Origin: an uncultured Brachyspira sp.
GTDB taxonomy: Bacteria; Spirochaetota; Brachyspiria; Brachyspirales; Brachyspiraceae
Reading direction: 5' to 3'
Assembly: GCF_944393015.1 (NCBI RefSeq)
Contig: NZ_CALXYQ010000006.1
Coordinates: forward strand, 1-64,000
DNA: 64,000 nt
Shown here: in pieces, positions 54,752 through 63,649 of the stretch
How the letters are laid out: each line of letters opens with the position of its first letter
How positions within the stretch are numbered: position 1 is the stretch's first letter
The notes under the pieces: model-generated
Database searches by the model: none
The model's input: only the letters and a program-made list of their open reading frames with translations
What the model was told of the DNA's origin: nothing
Program-made: the position numbers and the translations under genes

Positions 54752-55479
54752 GCACGGGCTACGGTAAGCAAACCTATTTTGTTAATGCATTCTAGTTTCT
54801 TAATCTCTTTAGAAATTTCATTTAAAGTGCTTCCCGTGGTAAGTACATCATCTATTATAAGAAGATTTATTTTATTATGATTGCTGTAGTCAGTATTTAT
54901 CACAAAAGCATTTTTTATCATATTTAGTCTTTCTGTTTTACTGTTTAAAGAGCTTAATGCTTTGGTTTCTTTTTTTCTGAATATTATATCATCTATTAAT
55001 TTTATATTTAGGATTTTGGATATTGTTTTAGCTATTATTTCACTTTGATTGTATCCTCTTTCCAAAAATCTATTTTTACCAAGAGGTACAAAAGTAACTG
55101 CATCATAGCTTTTAATATAATCTTTATAATAATAACTAAGCATAGCAGCAAAGTCTTTACAAATTAAATATCTATGAGAGAACTTCATTTTGTGAATCAA
55201 ATCTACTGTATGATTATTATAATAAAGCATAGATTTACATTCATCAAAATAAAGTTCTTCATCTTTGCAAATGCATATTGATTTTTCACTTTCTAAAACT
55301 TTACCGCATTTAGGGCATCGTATATATTCATCTTTATGTATATAATCCAAATTTTTATTTATGCAGTCAATACAAACATAATTCATATTATTACTTTGCA
55401 TTAATTCACCGCATATTATACAGTGATTAGGAAATATTAAAGAAAATATATTATTTATAATATGCTTGTAAAGTTTCAT
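54748..55479 (-). CDS. ComF-family phosphoribosyltransferase-like protein
   Basis: The N-terminus holds a zinc-ribbon pair: CIICGEL then CIDC, and CPKCGK with CIC following. The C-terminal PRTase domain carries the PRPP motif LIIDDVLTTGSTL and the ComF segment FLERGYNQSEIIAKTIS. In transformable bacteria ComF aids DNA uptake; in others the role is unclear and may concern DNA repair or nucleotide metabolism. It follows the SPFH gene by 11 bp, so the two are probably co-transcribed. No strong ribosome site is visible. Confidence 0.92.
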   Translation of the reverse strand: MKLYKHIINNIFSLIFPNHCIICGELMQSNNMNYVCIDCINKNLDYIHKDEYIRCPKCGKVLESEKSICICKDEELYFDECKSMLYYNNHTVDLIHKMKFSHRYLICKDFAAMLSYYYKDYIKSYDAVTFVPLGKNRFLERGYNQSEIIAKTISKILNIKLIDDIIFRKKETKALSSLNSKTERLNMIKNAFVINTDYSNHNKINLLIIDDVLTTGSTLNEISKEIKKLECINKIGLLTVARA

Positions 55480-55490
55480 TTAATATTTAA

Positions 55491-56282
55491 TTATTTTACT
55501 TGTATCATAGGGGTAACACCAGAGCCTGAAACCTGAGGCATTTTACCATCCCATTTCTCTATATACATTCTTTGAATAAGAAGAGGTGTTAAAGATTCCT
55601 GCATTATTCTATTAGCTTCTGCTATACCTTTAGCTTTTGTTATTTCAGCTTCAGCTTCATATCTTACTTTTTCCAATGCATTTTGTGCTGTTAAAGCATC
55701 TTGGGAAGCTATCAATTTTCTTTCTATTGCCTGATCAAATTCATCAGAAAAATCATGTTCTATAATAGAGCATGCAGCAACTGTGATGCCGTAATCCTGA
55801 AAATCACTCATAACTTCTTTTAAAAGCTCTCCAGCCATTTCATTTCTTTTTGTTATGAATTCTTCTATAGTGTATCTTGCAGAAACAGCATTCAAACTCT
55901 CTGATATTCTAGGATTAACTAATTTGTTTTTATAATCTGTTCCGAATTTTCTAAATAAATCCAAAGCATCTCCTGTTATAGAATACTGAACATTTAAAGT
56001 CATAGATATTGTCTGCATATCCTTTGATGATACAGCATAAGTTTTTTCTACAGTTTGTTCTCTTACTTCCATAGTTTTTATTGTGTCTATAAAAGGTATT
56101 CTAAAATGAAGTCCCGGCTCTTCCTGAGATATAGCTTTACCTAATCTGCTTCTTATTCCAACTTCCCCAGTAGATACTATTGTAACACTGGAAAATATTA
56201 AAAATCCTACAACTAAAACCACAGGCAATGCTATAAAAAGTATAGAATGCAGCTTATTTGAACTCACATTTATTATTCTCAT
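55491..56282 (-). CDS. SPFH/Band 7 (prohibitin-like) membrane protein
   Basis: The start is set at ATG 56282, preceded by AGGAGGAAC; an in-frame upstream start at 56336 would add 18 unlikely residues. The 263-residue protein has one N-terminal membrane helix (about 12-33), the SPFH domain (VSTGEVGIRSRLGKAI; EEPGLHFRIPF; VREQTVEKTYAVSSKDMQ), and an Ala/Glu-rich coiled coil (ALEKVRYEAEAEITKAKGIAEA). Such proteins form ring assemblies at the inner membrane and can modulate FtsH-like proteases. It lacks the partner gene of an HflKC pair. comF follows. Confidence 0.92.
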   Translation of the reverse strand: MRIINVSSNKLHSILFIALPVVLVVGFLIFSSVTIVSTGEVGIRSRLGKAISQEEPGLHFRIPFIDTIKTMEVREQTVEKTYAVSSKDMQTISMTLNVQYSITGDALDLFRKFGTDYKNKLVNPRISESLNAVSARYTIEEFITKRNEMAGELLKEVMSDFQDYGITVAACSIIEHDFSDEFDQAIERKLIASQDALTAQNALEKVRYEAEAEITKAKGIAEANRIMQESLTPLLIQRMYIEKWDGKMPQVSGSGVTPMIQVK

Positions 56283-56527
56283 ATGTTCCTCCTTAAATAT
56301 ATATGAAATATTAAAATATAAGTAATTTTTTTGCAAGTATATCCTATTGGGGTATTATTCGGAATCATTTTATTAAAATAAAAATAATTTATTATACTAA
56401 AATATTAATTGCATTAAGAAAAAAAATACTATATAATTTATCCTACTATTTACAAATAACAGCTGCATTAATTATGTCAAATTGAATAATAGTCAAAAAA
56501 GTAATTTTTTATTATCGGAGTCTTTTT

Positions 56528-57460
56528 ATGGAAATGCTTAATAGAGTTTTAATATCAGATGATGGTCATAGAATGTATACATATATTTTTAAACCTGATT
56601 CTAAGCCTAAAGCAATAGTGCAAATAGTTCATGGACTTGGAGAGCATGCCGGAAGATATAAAGAGATTGCTGAAAAACTTAATAAAGAAGGATTTTTAGT
56701 TTGTGCCGACGATCATAGAGGATTTGGAAGAAGCACTGTAAGTAAGGATCAAATAGGTCATATGGCCGATAAAAATGGACATGAACTTATTATAGAAGAT
56801 ATGAAGCATTTGATGGTAAATACAAAAGCCGATTATCCTAATCTTCCTTATTTTATGATGGGTCATAGTATGGGTTCTTTTCTTACCAGAGGTTTTTTGA
56901 TTAAATATTATAAAGATTTAAATGGTGCTATAATAATGGGTACTAGAGGAAAACCTAAGGGAATAGAAAATTTAGGAAAAACTATAGCTAATATTCAGAA
57001 GTCATTATTCGGCGGAAGAAAAAGAGCTTATTTACTTGACAAATTATCAGTTGGCGGATACGGTAAAAAATTCTTCCCTAAAGATAATTCAGATTTAGCA
57101 TGGCTTACTTCAGATAAAGAAGAAATTAAAAAAGCTCAGGAAGATGAATACTTTGCAAATAAGCCTGCAAGTATAGAAACTTACATTCAATTATTTGAAC
57201 TTATTGATAAAATTTCAAATAAGGATAATTATTCTTCTATGGATAAAAATTTCCCTATACTTTTAATATCAGGAGCAAAAGATCCTGTAGGAGATATGGG
57301 AAAGGGAGTTAAATGGGTTCATGAAATGTATGAGTCATTAGGATTTAAAGATGTTACTATAAGTCTTTATGAAAATGGAAGACATGAAATACTTAATGAT
57401 GTTCAAAGAGATGATGTATCTAAAGAGATAATTGCTTGGCTTAATGCTCATATAGCATAG
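56528..57460 (+). CDS. Alpha/beta hydrolase, monoacylglycerol lipase-like (serine aminopeptidase S33)
   Basis: The 310-residue protein has the lipase opening VHGLGEHAGRY, DHRGFGRS, and the nucleophile elbow GHSMGS (S114). The acid is probably the Asp of SGAKDPVGD and the His that of ENGRHEIL. There is no signal peptide, so it acts in the cytoplasm on monoacylglycerols or lysophospholipids. CGGAG precedes the ATG. It is transcribed alone and ends at a good terminator, just before a repeat element. Confidence 0.92.
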   Translation: MEMLNRVLISDDGHRMYTYIFKPDSKPKAIVQIVHGLGEHAGRYKEIAEKLNKEGFLVCADDHRGFGRSTVSKDQIGHMADKNGHELIIEDMKHLMVNTKADYPNLPYFMMGHSMGSFLTRGFLIKYYKDLNGAIIMGTRGKPKGIENLGKTIANIQKSLFGGRKRAYLLDKLSVGGYGKKFFPKDNSDLAWLTSDKEEIKKAQEDEYFANKPASIETYIQLFELIDKISNKDNYSSMDKNFPILLISGAKDPVGDMGKGVKWVHEMYESLGFKDVTISLYENGRHEILNDVQRDDVSKEIIAWLNAHIA

Positions 57461-57482
57461 TATTACTATATGATATTTTTAT

Positions 57483-57520
57483 AAAGCATAGGTATAATTA
57501 TTTATACTTATGCTTTTTTA
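57483..57520 (+). terminator. Intrinsic terminator after the lipase gene
   Basis: AAAGCATAGGTATAA (57483-57497) pairs with TTATACTTATGCTTT (57502-57516), including one G:U, with a 4-base loop and a T run. Confidence 0.85.
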
Positions 57521-57524
57521 ATAG

Positions 57525-57802
57525 TATATACTAAAAATTTTTAAGTTTGTCAAAATTTAGATTTTTAATTTTATTGTTTGTGGGGACTAGCCCCCACACC
57601 CCCAGTTCTTTTATTGGTATAAAAGAACCAAAAAAACTGCATTTTTAACCCATATTTTAGGTATTACTACACATTTAATACATATTGTAGTAATATAAGG
57701 TTGTAGCACTTGCGTTTTTTGCAACTTTTTTGTGCGTCAAAAAGTTGATAATACATTTACAAAAATATTAAAATTGACAAAATGTAATTGTTTAGGTATA
57801 AA
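57525..57802. mobile_element. MITE-like non-coding element, copy 3
   Basis: About 278 bp between the lipase terminator and the nudix gene. The left end is TATATACTAAAAATTTTT...GTTTGTCAA (57525-57553). The right end is TTGACA (57774-57779), 17 bp, TATAAA (57797-57802). The GC hairpin GTGGGG-ACTAGC-CCCCAC lies at 57580-57597, and the conserved 9-8-9 hairpin CAACTTTTT-TGTGCGTC-AAAAAGTTG at 57722-57747. No ORF is visible. It fills most of the 343-bp gap. Confidence 0.7.
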
Positions 57803-57803
57803 T

Positions 57804-58292
57804 TTAATCATAATAGGCATAAGAACCTAATTCTCTTGATGCATCATAATCTTCTTTTATACTCATAGCATATTTATTTTCTGAGTTAATAAATTTTAAA
57901 CATGATTTTATTGCTTCTTTTGAGAGGGGAGGAACATCTTTTTTATTTAAAGCTTCTTCTACACAAAGCCAAATAACTTCGCTGTTTTCACTGTCATTAA
58001 CTTTTGCCTCTCCTGAAATATATTCTGCTCTGAATATTAAATACCAATCATTTTCAGTAAAACGCATTGATACTATTTCTTTTGTTTTTACTTTCACATT
58101 AGTTTCTTCTAATACTTCACGCTCAGCAGCTTCAGCAGGCAGTTCTCCTTCATTGATGAATCCTCCCGGTATTATAAGAAGTCCTTTTCCTCTGCCGTAA
58201 TTATGACGTCCTAGAAGAACTTTACCGTCATTTATTACTACACAGCCTACGCCTTTTCCAAATATCATTCTTTCATTATCTGAAAATGCCAT
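57804..58292 (-). CDS. Nudix hydrolase
   Basis: The 162-residue protein has the full Nudix box: GGFINEGE (residues 41-48), then REVLEETNV. Family members hydrolyse nucleoside diphosphates linked to another group, such as NADH, ADP-ribose or oxidised dNTPs; the subtype is not clear. The N-terminal KGVGCVVINDGKVLLGRHNYGRGKG resembles pyrophosphatases of the NUDT/YfcD type. It follows tilS by 16 bp and is probably its operon partner. AAAGGAATG precedes the start. Confidence 0.93.
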   Translation of the reverse strand: MAFSDNERMIFGKGVGCVVINDGKVLLGRHNYGRGKGLLIIPGGFINEGELPAEAAEREVLEETNVKVKTKEIVSMRFTENDWYLIFRAEYISGEAKVNDSENSEVIWLCVEEALNKKDVPPLSKEAIKSCLKFINSENKYAMSIKEDYDASRELGSYAYYD

Positions 58293-58308
58293 TTATCATT
58301 CCTTTTAA

Positions 58309-59673
58309 TTATTTTTTATCATTATAAAAATTTATTTCTAATATATACTCATCATCTTTATTTACAGCGGCATTTTTTGATACTCTATTTAATCCGTAAG
58401 GCTCTAAATATAATGCTAGTATATCATCTTTTTCTGATAATATTACTGGTATTTTTTCCCTTTCATATAATGGTATTTTTAAATCTATGAAAATTTTTCT
58501 TAAATATTTTTTATTTCCATTAGGATAAGCATTTATAAAGTCAGATTCTTTTTTATTTCTTATTATTAATGGATAATCTGCTTTTATATAAATATTATTC
58601 TTATAATTAATATCTTTGTTTAAAACGGTTTTTATTTCTATTTTTTTATTTAAAAAGTTATATACTCCGTCTTTTTCAATTTTTATAAAATTATTTATTT
58701 TTGTATCATTAAGTTTTTTTTCATTTTGTTTTTCTATAGTTTTTATAAAGTTATATTCTTTTATCAAATAAAAATTATCCAGTCTTAATCTTATATTAGG
58801 CTTATCTGATTTTATCAGTTTTAATATTTCTGAAACCCTTTTCTCTGTTATCTCTATATTATTTTTTGCTAAAAATTTGATTATTATTTTTTTTATAAAA
58901 AGTTCATTTGTATTTTTTATTTTTTCTATATTAAGTTTTGTATTTTTTTCAGATATATTTTTTTTGTATAATTTATTAATTTTTTTTCTTAAAATATATG
59001 TTTCTTCATAGCTTCTTTTTGCAAATCTTATAATATTGTTTTTAGCATTTGTATTTATTTCTTCAAGCATTGGTATTATCAAATTTCTTATCTTGTTTCT
59101 AGAATAATAATTTTTTTTATTTGAAACATCTTCTCTATGTTCAAGATTATTATTTTTAGCGTACTCTTCAATGTCTTTTCTATAGAAATTTAAAATAGGT
59201 CTTAAGATATATCCTTTTTTATCTCTTAAACTTTTATAGACATTAGTTCCAGCACCTTTAATCATTCTGTAAATTATAGTTTCAGCTAAATCATCTTTAT
59301 TATGTGCTATTAATAAATAGTCGTATATTTTTTTATTATGAAGTTCTTCAAAAAAATTATATCTGTCATTTCTAGCTTCAAGCTGAATATTTTTTCCATT
59401 ATAGCTGTTAGGTGCTATTTCTTTAACATATATTTCTATATTATATTTCTTAGCCATATCGCGTGCGAATAATTCATCATTTATAGAATCTTCGCCTCTG
59501 AGATTATAATTAACATGTATTATTATTAAATTGAATGATAACTCATCTTTTAATCTATATGCTATATTTAAAAGAACTTGAGAATCTATTCCGCCTGAAT
59601 ATGCTACGGCTAAAGTTTTATTTTTTATATATTCTATATTTGAAAGTAAAAAATTATAAGTTTCTTTTAACAT
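58309..59673 (-). CDS. tilS: tRNA(Ile)-lysidine synthase TilS
   Basis: TilS attaches lysine to C34 of tRNA-Ile(CAU), changing its decoding to AUA, which is essential in this AT-rich genome. The PP-loop motif AYSGGIDSQ lies at residues 25-32, and IAHNKDDLAETIIYRMIKGAG and ILRPILNFYRKDIEEYA are typical. The C-terminal substrate-binding domain has NKKYLRKIFIDLKIP. Length 454. The gene lies between the DUF1848 gene (9 bp) and the nudix gene (16 bp), all minus strand. Confidence 0.96.
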   Translation of the reverse strand: MLKETYNFLLSNIEYIKNKTLAVAYSGGIDSQVLLNIAYRLKDELSFNLIIIHVNYNLRGEDSINDELFARDMAKKYNIEIYVKEIAPNSYNGKNIQLEARNDRYNFFEELHNKKIYDYLLIAHNKDDLAETIIYRMIKGAGTNVYKSLRDKKGYILRPILNFYRKDIEEYAKNNNLEHREDVSNKKNYYSRNKIRNLIIPMLEEINTNAKNNIIRFAKRSYEETYILRKKINKLYKKNISEKNTKLNIEKIKNTNELFIKKIIIKFLAKNNIEITEKRVSEILKLIKSDKPNIRLRLDNFYLIKEYNFIKTIEKQNEKKLNDTKINNFIKIEKDGVYNFLNKKIEIKTVLNKDINYKNNIYIKADYPLIIRNKKESDFINAYPNGNKKYLRKIFIDLKIPLYEREKIPVILSEKDDILALYLEPYGLNRVSKNAAVNKDDEYILEINFYNDKK

Positions 59674-59682
59674 AAAAATATC

Positions 59683-60588
59683 CTAAAGTTTAAATACATC
59701 ATTTTTCTCATTAATTATTATTTTTCTTTCTGTTATATTTATATTTTCATTATCAATTAAATTTTTATCTGATAATATTTCATTGTTTGCATCATAATCT
59801 TTTAATATATTTTTTGAATTAGCATAACAGTAAATGCATCCGTTAGTGCATGTATTATATATTCCTATATCAATACTTTCTATACAATTGCATAATTTTC
59901 TTTGGGATTTATCCTTTTTTTCTTTTATAGAATATCCTAATATTTTTTGTATTCTTTCTTTATCTATGCATGCAGACTTTTCTATTGTTATATTATCAAA
60001 ATCTTGGGAACAGGATTTTAATTTTATATTATTTTTTTCAGATATTTCTTTTATATTTTCTATTAATATAATTTTATCATTGTAATTTATATTTTTAATA
60101 TTGTTTTTTATCTTTGAATATATTTGCACAAAACTGAATATGCATTCATCTGTATAACCATTTAAATTATCAGCAAAGTTTTTGAAATTATTTATATGAT
60201 AATTAGCATCAAAATCATCATTTAAAATAATAGGGTCATATCTCCATATAATTTTTTCTTTACCAAATAATTTGCTTATAATCTGAAAGTTTTTTATTAA
60301 TAAATTTTTATCAGGTATATTTTTTTCTATATTTTTGTTATAAGGTGTGATAGTAAAATGCAGATAAAACTCATACCCTAAATCTCTAACTTCTTTTAGA
60401 AAATCAATATTAGGATTCTTCGACCAAAATACTATTATATCAACTATATTTTTATTTAATGGTATTTTGTAGAAATTATTTTTACTTATAGGATTTTGAG
60501 TAATAACATATTCTTCTTTTAATCTATTCAAAAACCATTTAGTATGTAAAGAAGGTATATCGGTTCTTCTGCTTGCACTTATTATCAT
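59683..60588 (-). CDS. DUF1848-family protein with a radical-SAM-like cysteine cluster
   Basis: The 301-residue protein begins MIISASRRTDIPSLHTKWF and has FWSKNPNIDFL and KIIWRYDPIIL, which define DUF1848. Near the C-terminus are conserved cysteines (LCNCIES, then CTNGCIYCYAN, a CxxxCxxC-like cluster) that could bind an iron-sulfur cluster. The family is related to radical SAM or spore photoproduct lyase-like enzymes, but no reaction is established to my knowledge. It sits upstream of tilS in the same operon; a role in tRNA modification is only a context guess. Confidence 0.88.
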   Translation of the reverse strand: MIISASRRTDIPSLHTKWFLNRLKEEYVITQNPISKNNFYKIPLNKNIVDIIVFWSKNPNIDFLKEVRDLGYEFYLHFTITPYNKNIEKNIPDKNLLIKNFQIISKLFGKEKIIWRYDPIILNDDFDANYHINNFKNFADNLNGYTDECIFSFVQIYSKIKNNIKNINYNDKIILIENIKEISEKNNIKLKSCSQDFDNITIEKSACIDKERIQKILGYSIKEKKDKSQRKLCNCIESIDIGIYNTCTNGCIYCYANSKNILKDYDANNEILSDKNLIDNENINITERKIIINEKNDVFKL

Positions 60589-60600
60589 TTTGTATTTAGT

Positions 60601-61224
60601 TTAAAATACGCCCATTTTCTTTCTTTGAGATAATTTTACTCCGTAAGCATCATGTCCCGGATATAATAAAGTATCATCATCTAAAGCAAATACTTTCTTT
60701 GATATGCTTTCTTCTAAAGTAGCAAAATCACCTGTAGGAAAATCTGTTCTTCCTATTCCATAGGCAAATATTGTATCACCGCAGAATAAATGTCCTTCAG
60801 TATAAAAGCATACTCCGCCTCTTGTATGTCCCGGTGTATGTATAACCTTGAACTCTATATCTTTTAATTTGAAAGTATCACCGTCATTGAATTGTATTTC
60901 AGGACTTTGACATTTTATAACGCTTCCTAAATATGAACTTACATTCAAACTTCCGTCCTGAAAGAAATCATAATCCATACTATGAACGCAATGAGGAACA
61001 TTAGGAAATTCTTTTCTTATATCATCGGCACCAGATATATGGTCGAAATGCCCATGAGTATATATCACCTTTACTAGTTTTTTCCCTTCTAATACTTTTT
61101 TATAAGCATTATAATTATTTAATTGTGCTGCATCTATAATCATAGCTTCATCATCAGCTATTACTACATAAGAATTCATAGCATACATATTATTATTTAT
61201 GCAGTATATTTTTAATTCGCTCAT
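60601..61224 (-). CDS. MBL-fold metallo-hydrolase, glyoxalase II-like
   Basis: The start is ATG 61224, with AGGAGAAATA upstream; a longer frame would start inside the previous gene. The 207-residue protein has the metal motif THGHFDH, the second ligands in HTPGHTRGG and GDTIF, and a final PGHD. This fits the small hydroxyacylglutathione hydrolase-like group, which hydrolyses thioesters or related substrates. DUF1848 and tilS follow in the same direction at short spacing. Confidence 0.92.
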   Translation of the reverse strand: MSELKIYCINNNMYAMNSYVVIADDEAMIIDAAQLNNYNAYKKVLEGKKLVKVIYTHGHFDHISGADDIRKEFPNVPHCVHSMDYDFFQDGSLNVSSYLGSVIKCQSPEIQFNDGDTFKLKDIEFKVIHTPGHTRGGVCFYTEGHLFCGDTIFAYGIGRTDFPTGDFATLEESISKKVFALDDDTLLYPGHDAYGVKLSQRKKMGVF

Positions 61225-61249
61225 TATTATTTCTCCTGTTTTTAGTAAA

Positions 61250-62005
61250 TTATTTTTTTTCTGTCTCTGTAAGAAAAATGTCCATAGTATCAAGCATTCC
61301 AGACATAGTATTATATTTGATTATTTTTCTTGTTTTATCATCTTTTTCTATATAAGCTGCTATTTTAGGAAGAAATATTGAGAATGGTATTCCTTCTATT
61401 TTTATTTCCATTTCATAGCATTCTTTTTCTTCATTTTGTATTTTTATTTTTTTTATTCCATTATTGAGTATAGATACTCTTATTTTATTATCTTTTGAAG
61501 TCATAGGCATGATGATATTCATTTCATTTGTTGCCTCAAGAGGAAAAGTTCTGGCTATTTGATAGGCTCCGTACATAGAGAATATAGCCAAAGAACCAGG
61601 GGCATTTGTATAATTTACTTTGCCTCTTATATCGAATGTATGCTCCATAGTACCGAAATCATAATAATCTATTGTTTTATTATAAATGGTTCTCATATTT
61701 ACTAAATCTATTTTAGAATACATTTCTGATTTTCTAATATTAGTCATCATACTTTCTTCTAGTAAGAATGGATCTTTTAACTTATTTGTTACATAGCCTT
61801 TTATAGAAGTTTCTTTGACATTCCAATATCCGTTATTGTCTATAGAAGTTTCTGTATATATTATTACGGCATTATTTTTCTTTCCTGATACTCCCTTATG
61901 AACAAAGTATTCCTTTTTTTGAAAAGATGGAATATTTGTATAAGAGTAGTATTGTGAAAATAAAAATGAATTTAATATAAAAAAAATTATCAATATGTTT
62001 TTCAT
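61250..62005 (-). CDS. Hypothetical exported protein (DUF3108-like pattern)
   Basis: The 251-residue protein has a signal peptide (MKNILIIFFILNSFLFSQ, cleavage near residue 18). The mature part is mostly beta strands with GYWNVKETSIKGYV, TIDYYDFGTMEHTFDIRGKV and, near the end, IKIQNEEKECYEMEIKIEG followed by a strand pair. This resembles periplasmic lipid-binding-like proteins of the DUF3108 type, but I am not sure of the family. It precedes the MBL gene by 25 bp. Confidence 0.75.
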   Translation of the reverse strand: MKNILIIFFILNSFLFSQYYSYTNIPSFQKKEYFVHKGVSGKKNNAVIIYTETSIDNNGYWNVKETSIKGYVTNKLKDPFLLEESMMTNIRKSEMYSKIDLVNMRTIYNKTIDYYDFGTMEHTFDIRGKVNYTNAPGSLAIFSMYGAYQIARTFPLEATNEMNIIMPMTSKDNKIRVSILNNGIKKIKIQNEEKECYEMEIKIEGIPFSIFLPKIAAYIEKDDKTRKIIKYNTMSGMLDTMDIFLTETEKK

Positions 62006-62047
62006 TTCAATATAATAACCTTAAAAATACAAATTTCAATATATATT

Positions 62048-62431
62048 TCATACATTTTTTATTTTTAATATATTGCCTTCAGTATCTATTATGATTATAT
62101 TACCATTAATTTCTATTTCATATTTATTTTTTCTTTTAATTATTCTGTATATATTGAAGCTTGTATATTTATATTTTATAGTTTTTATTACTTCTCTTTC
62201 AATAATATTATCTTCAGCAAGTTTTTCTACTATATTAAATGGTATTTCATTTCCGTTTCCTATTATAGAAGTCCATTCTCCTTTTGTATTAAAATTAATT
62301 GAACTTCCGCCTTTAAATACTGCACTATATGATGAATTAAATGTTACTTTAAATAAATAGTATTCAGAGAAATATGTTTCTATAAAGTTTCTTGCTTTTT
62401 GAGGCAGGCTTTTTGATGAAAGAATATCCAT
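62048..62431 (-). CDS. PepSY-like domain protein without signal peptide
   Basis: The 127-residue protein matches the PepSY-like (beta-lactamase-inhibitor-like) family: LPQKARNFIETYFSEY, then the conserved VFKGGSSINFNTKGEWTSIIGN, then IDTEGNILKIK. Its paralogue at 63162 has the same core and a signal peptide, but this copy starts directly at the domain (ATG 62431 with AAGGAT upstream). It may therefore be cytoplasmic or a remnant that lost its export signal. A 47-residue ORF ends 32 bp upstream and is probably co-transcribed. Confidence 0.8.
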   Translation of the reverse strand: MDILSSKSLPQKARNFIETYFSEYYLFKVTFNSSYSAVFKGGSSINFNTKGEWTSIIGNGNEIPFNIVEKLAEDNIIEREVIKTIKYKYTSFNIYRIIKRKNKYEIEINGNIIIIDTEGNILKIKNV

Positions 62432-62463
62432 AATTATCCTTATTACAGTTAATAGAAATTAAT

Positions 62464-62607
62464 TTATTTATTTTCTTCGTTCTTTTCTTTTTCTATCATA
62501 TCTTCTAAATATGCCTTTAAGAAAATATAATTGTGAACATCTGCAAGATTTTGATTATTGTCGATTTTTTTGTTTAGAAATTCCACTAATTCTTCTTTTG
62601 TTTTCAT
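62464..62607 (-). CDS. Small hypothetical protein, 47 residues
   Basis: ATG 62607 has AAAGGAG at good spacing, and the frame encodes a charged helical peptide beginning MKTKEELVEFLNKKIDNNQ and ending in a Glu/Lys/Asn tail (MIEKEKNEENK). No membrane segment or known motif is visible. Clear ribosome site, normal codon use and position directly before the PepSY-like gene support it as a real small gene. The outward promoter of the element at 62783 lies about 176 bases upstream and reads towards it. Confidence 0.65.
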   Translation of the reverse strand: MKTKEELVEFLNKKIDNNQNLADVHNYIFLKAYLEDMIEKEKNEENK

Positions 62608-62782
62608 ATAAGCTCCTTTAATAATTTAAGTAATAATTTTTGGGTTAAACAATATAATATTATTTGCAGTATGTCAATCTATAATTAGTATATAGAATTG
62701 TTTAAAATAGAGTATCAAAAATGTATTCGAAGCCAAATAATTTTAACTTTTTTATAAATACTTATTATTTATCAATTGTGAT

Positions 62783-63107
62783 TATATACTGAAAATTTTT
62801 AAGTTTGTCAATTTTTATATTGTTCTTTTTCCCGCCGCAAAAAGAACCAAAAAGTGCAAATGTAAAATTAATACTAAATCATATTGACTTTGTTTTACAT
62901 GTATATAAATTATTAATTTAAGATAAAATATAGCCCTTCGCCGTAGGCGGGCTGTGCCTGCTTCTCGCTGTAGGCGTACTTCGTATGTGGCACGCCACAG
63001 GCAACTCCCTACGGTCGCAAAAGAAGTGGGGTCTGTGGCAAAGCCCCAGATATAACAACAAAAATATAAATTGGTTTTTTGACAAAATGTAATTGTTTAG
63101 GTATATA
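62783..63107. mobile_element. MITE-like non-coding element, copy 4 (best preserved)
   Basis: About 325 bp. The left end TATATACTGAAAATTTTT...GTTTGTCAA runs from 62783 to 62811. The right end is TTGACA (63079-63084), 17 bp, TATATA (63102-63107). The conserved hairpin GTTCTTTTT-CCCGCCGC-AAAAAGAAC lies at 62822-62847. The interior 62935-63050 is GC-rich with several short stems (GGCGGGCTGTGCCTG; GTGGCACGCCAC). No ORF. It explains most of the 554-bp gap between the small ORF and the second PepSY-like gene. Confidence 0.75.
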
Positions 63108-63161
63108 TAATAATTTACTGTTTAAATATCATATTTTTATAAAAAAATTATAGTATTATTT

Positions 63162-63617
63162 TTAGGCTTTTTTTGTTTTTAAAATATTTCCGTCATAATC
63201 TATATAGATGTAATATGCATTATCTACTTTAAATTCATAGCCTTTGCTTCTTTTATATATATTATTTATGTTTGTATATTTGTTTTTTATGATATTCATA
63301 ATTTTACTGTCAATAAATTTTTCAGCTGTACTTATCTGTATTATTTTTCTATTTCCTATTATAGAAGTCCATTCGCCTTTTCTATTAAAGTTTATAGATG
63401 AACCGCCTTTAAAAATAACCATATAATGAGTGGATACTGCAGCACTATACACTTCATATTCGTTAAAGTATGTATTTACGAATTCCTGAATATTATTAGG
63501 AAGAGAGGTATATGGTACAAACTGAATATTTCTTTCATCATCGAAAAATAAAAATGAGGAGGACACTATATATAATATTAATATTAAAAAATAAAATTTT
63601 ATATTATATTTTTTCAT
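63162..63617 (-). CDS. Exported PepSY-like domain protein
   Basis: The 151-residue protein has an N-terminal signal peptide (KFYFLILILYIVSSSFLFF) and a PepSY-like domain: LPNNIQEFVNTYFNEYEVY, VIFKGGSSINFNRKGEWTSI, and the final IDYDGNILKTKKA. It is a close paralogue of the 62048 gene; the two flank the element at 62783. Such domains occur in periplasmic proteins of Bacteroidetes and spirochaetes with unknown ligands. The ATG at 63617 is preceded by AAGGCGGA. The left-end promoter of the element at 63650 ends 32 bases upstream and appears to be the promoter of this gene. Confidence 0.85.
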   Translation of the reverse strand: MKKYNIKFYFLILILYIVSSSFLFFDDERNIQFVPYTSLPNNIQEFVNTYFNEYEVYSAAVSTHYMVIFKGGSSINFNRKGEWTSIIGNRKIIQISTAEKFIDSKIMNIIKNKYTNINNIYKRSKGYEFKVDNAYYIYIDYDGNILKTKKA

Positions 63618-63649
63618 AATATTTTCCGCCTTATATTAATAATTTTAAA

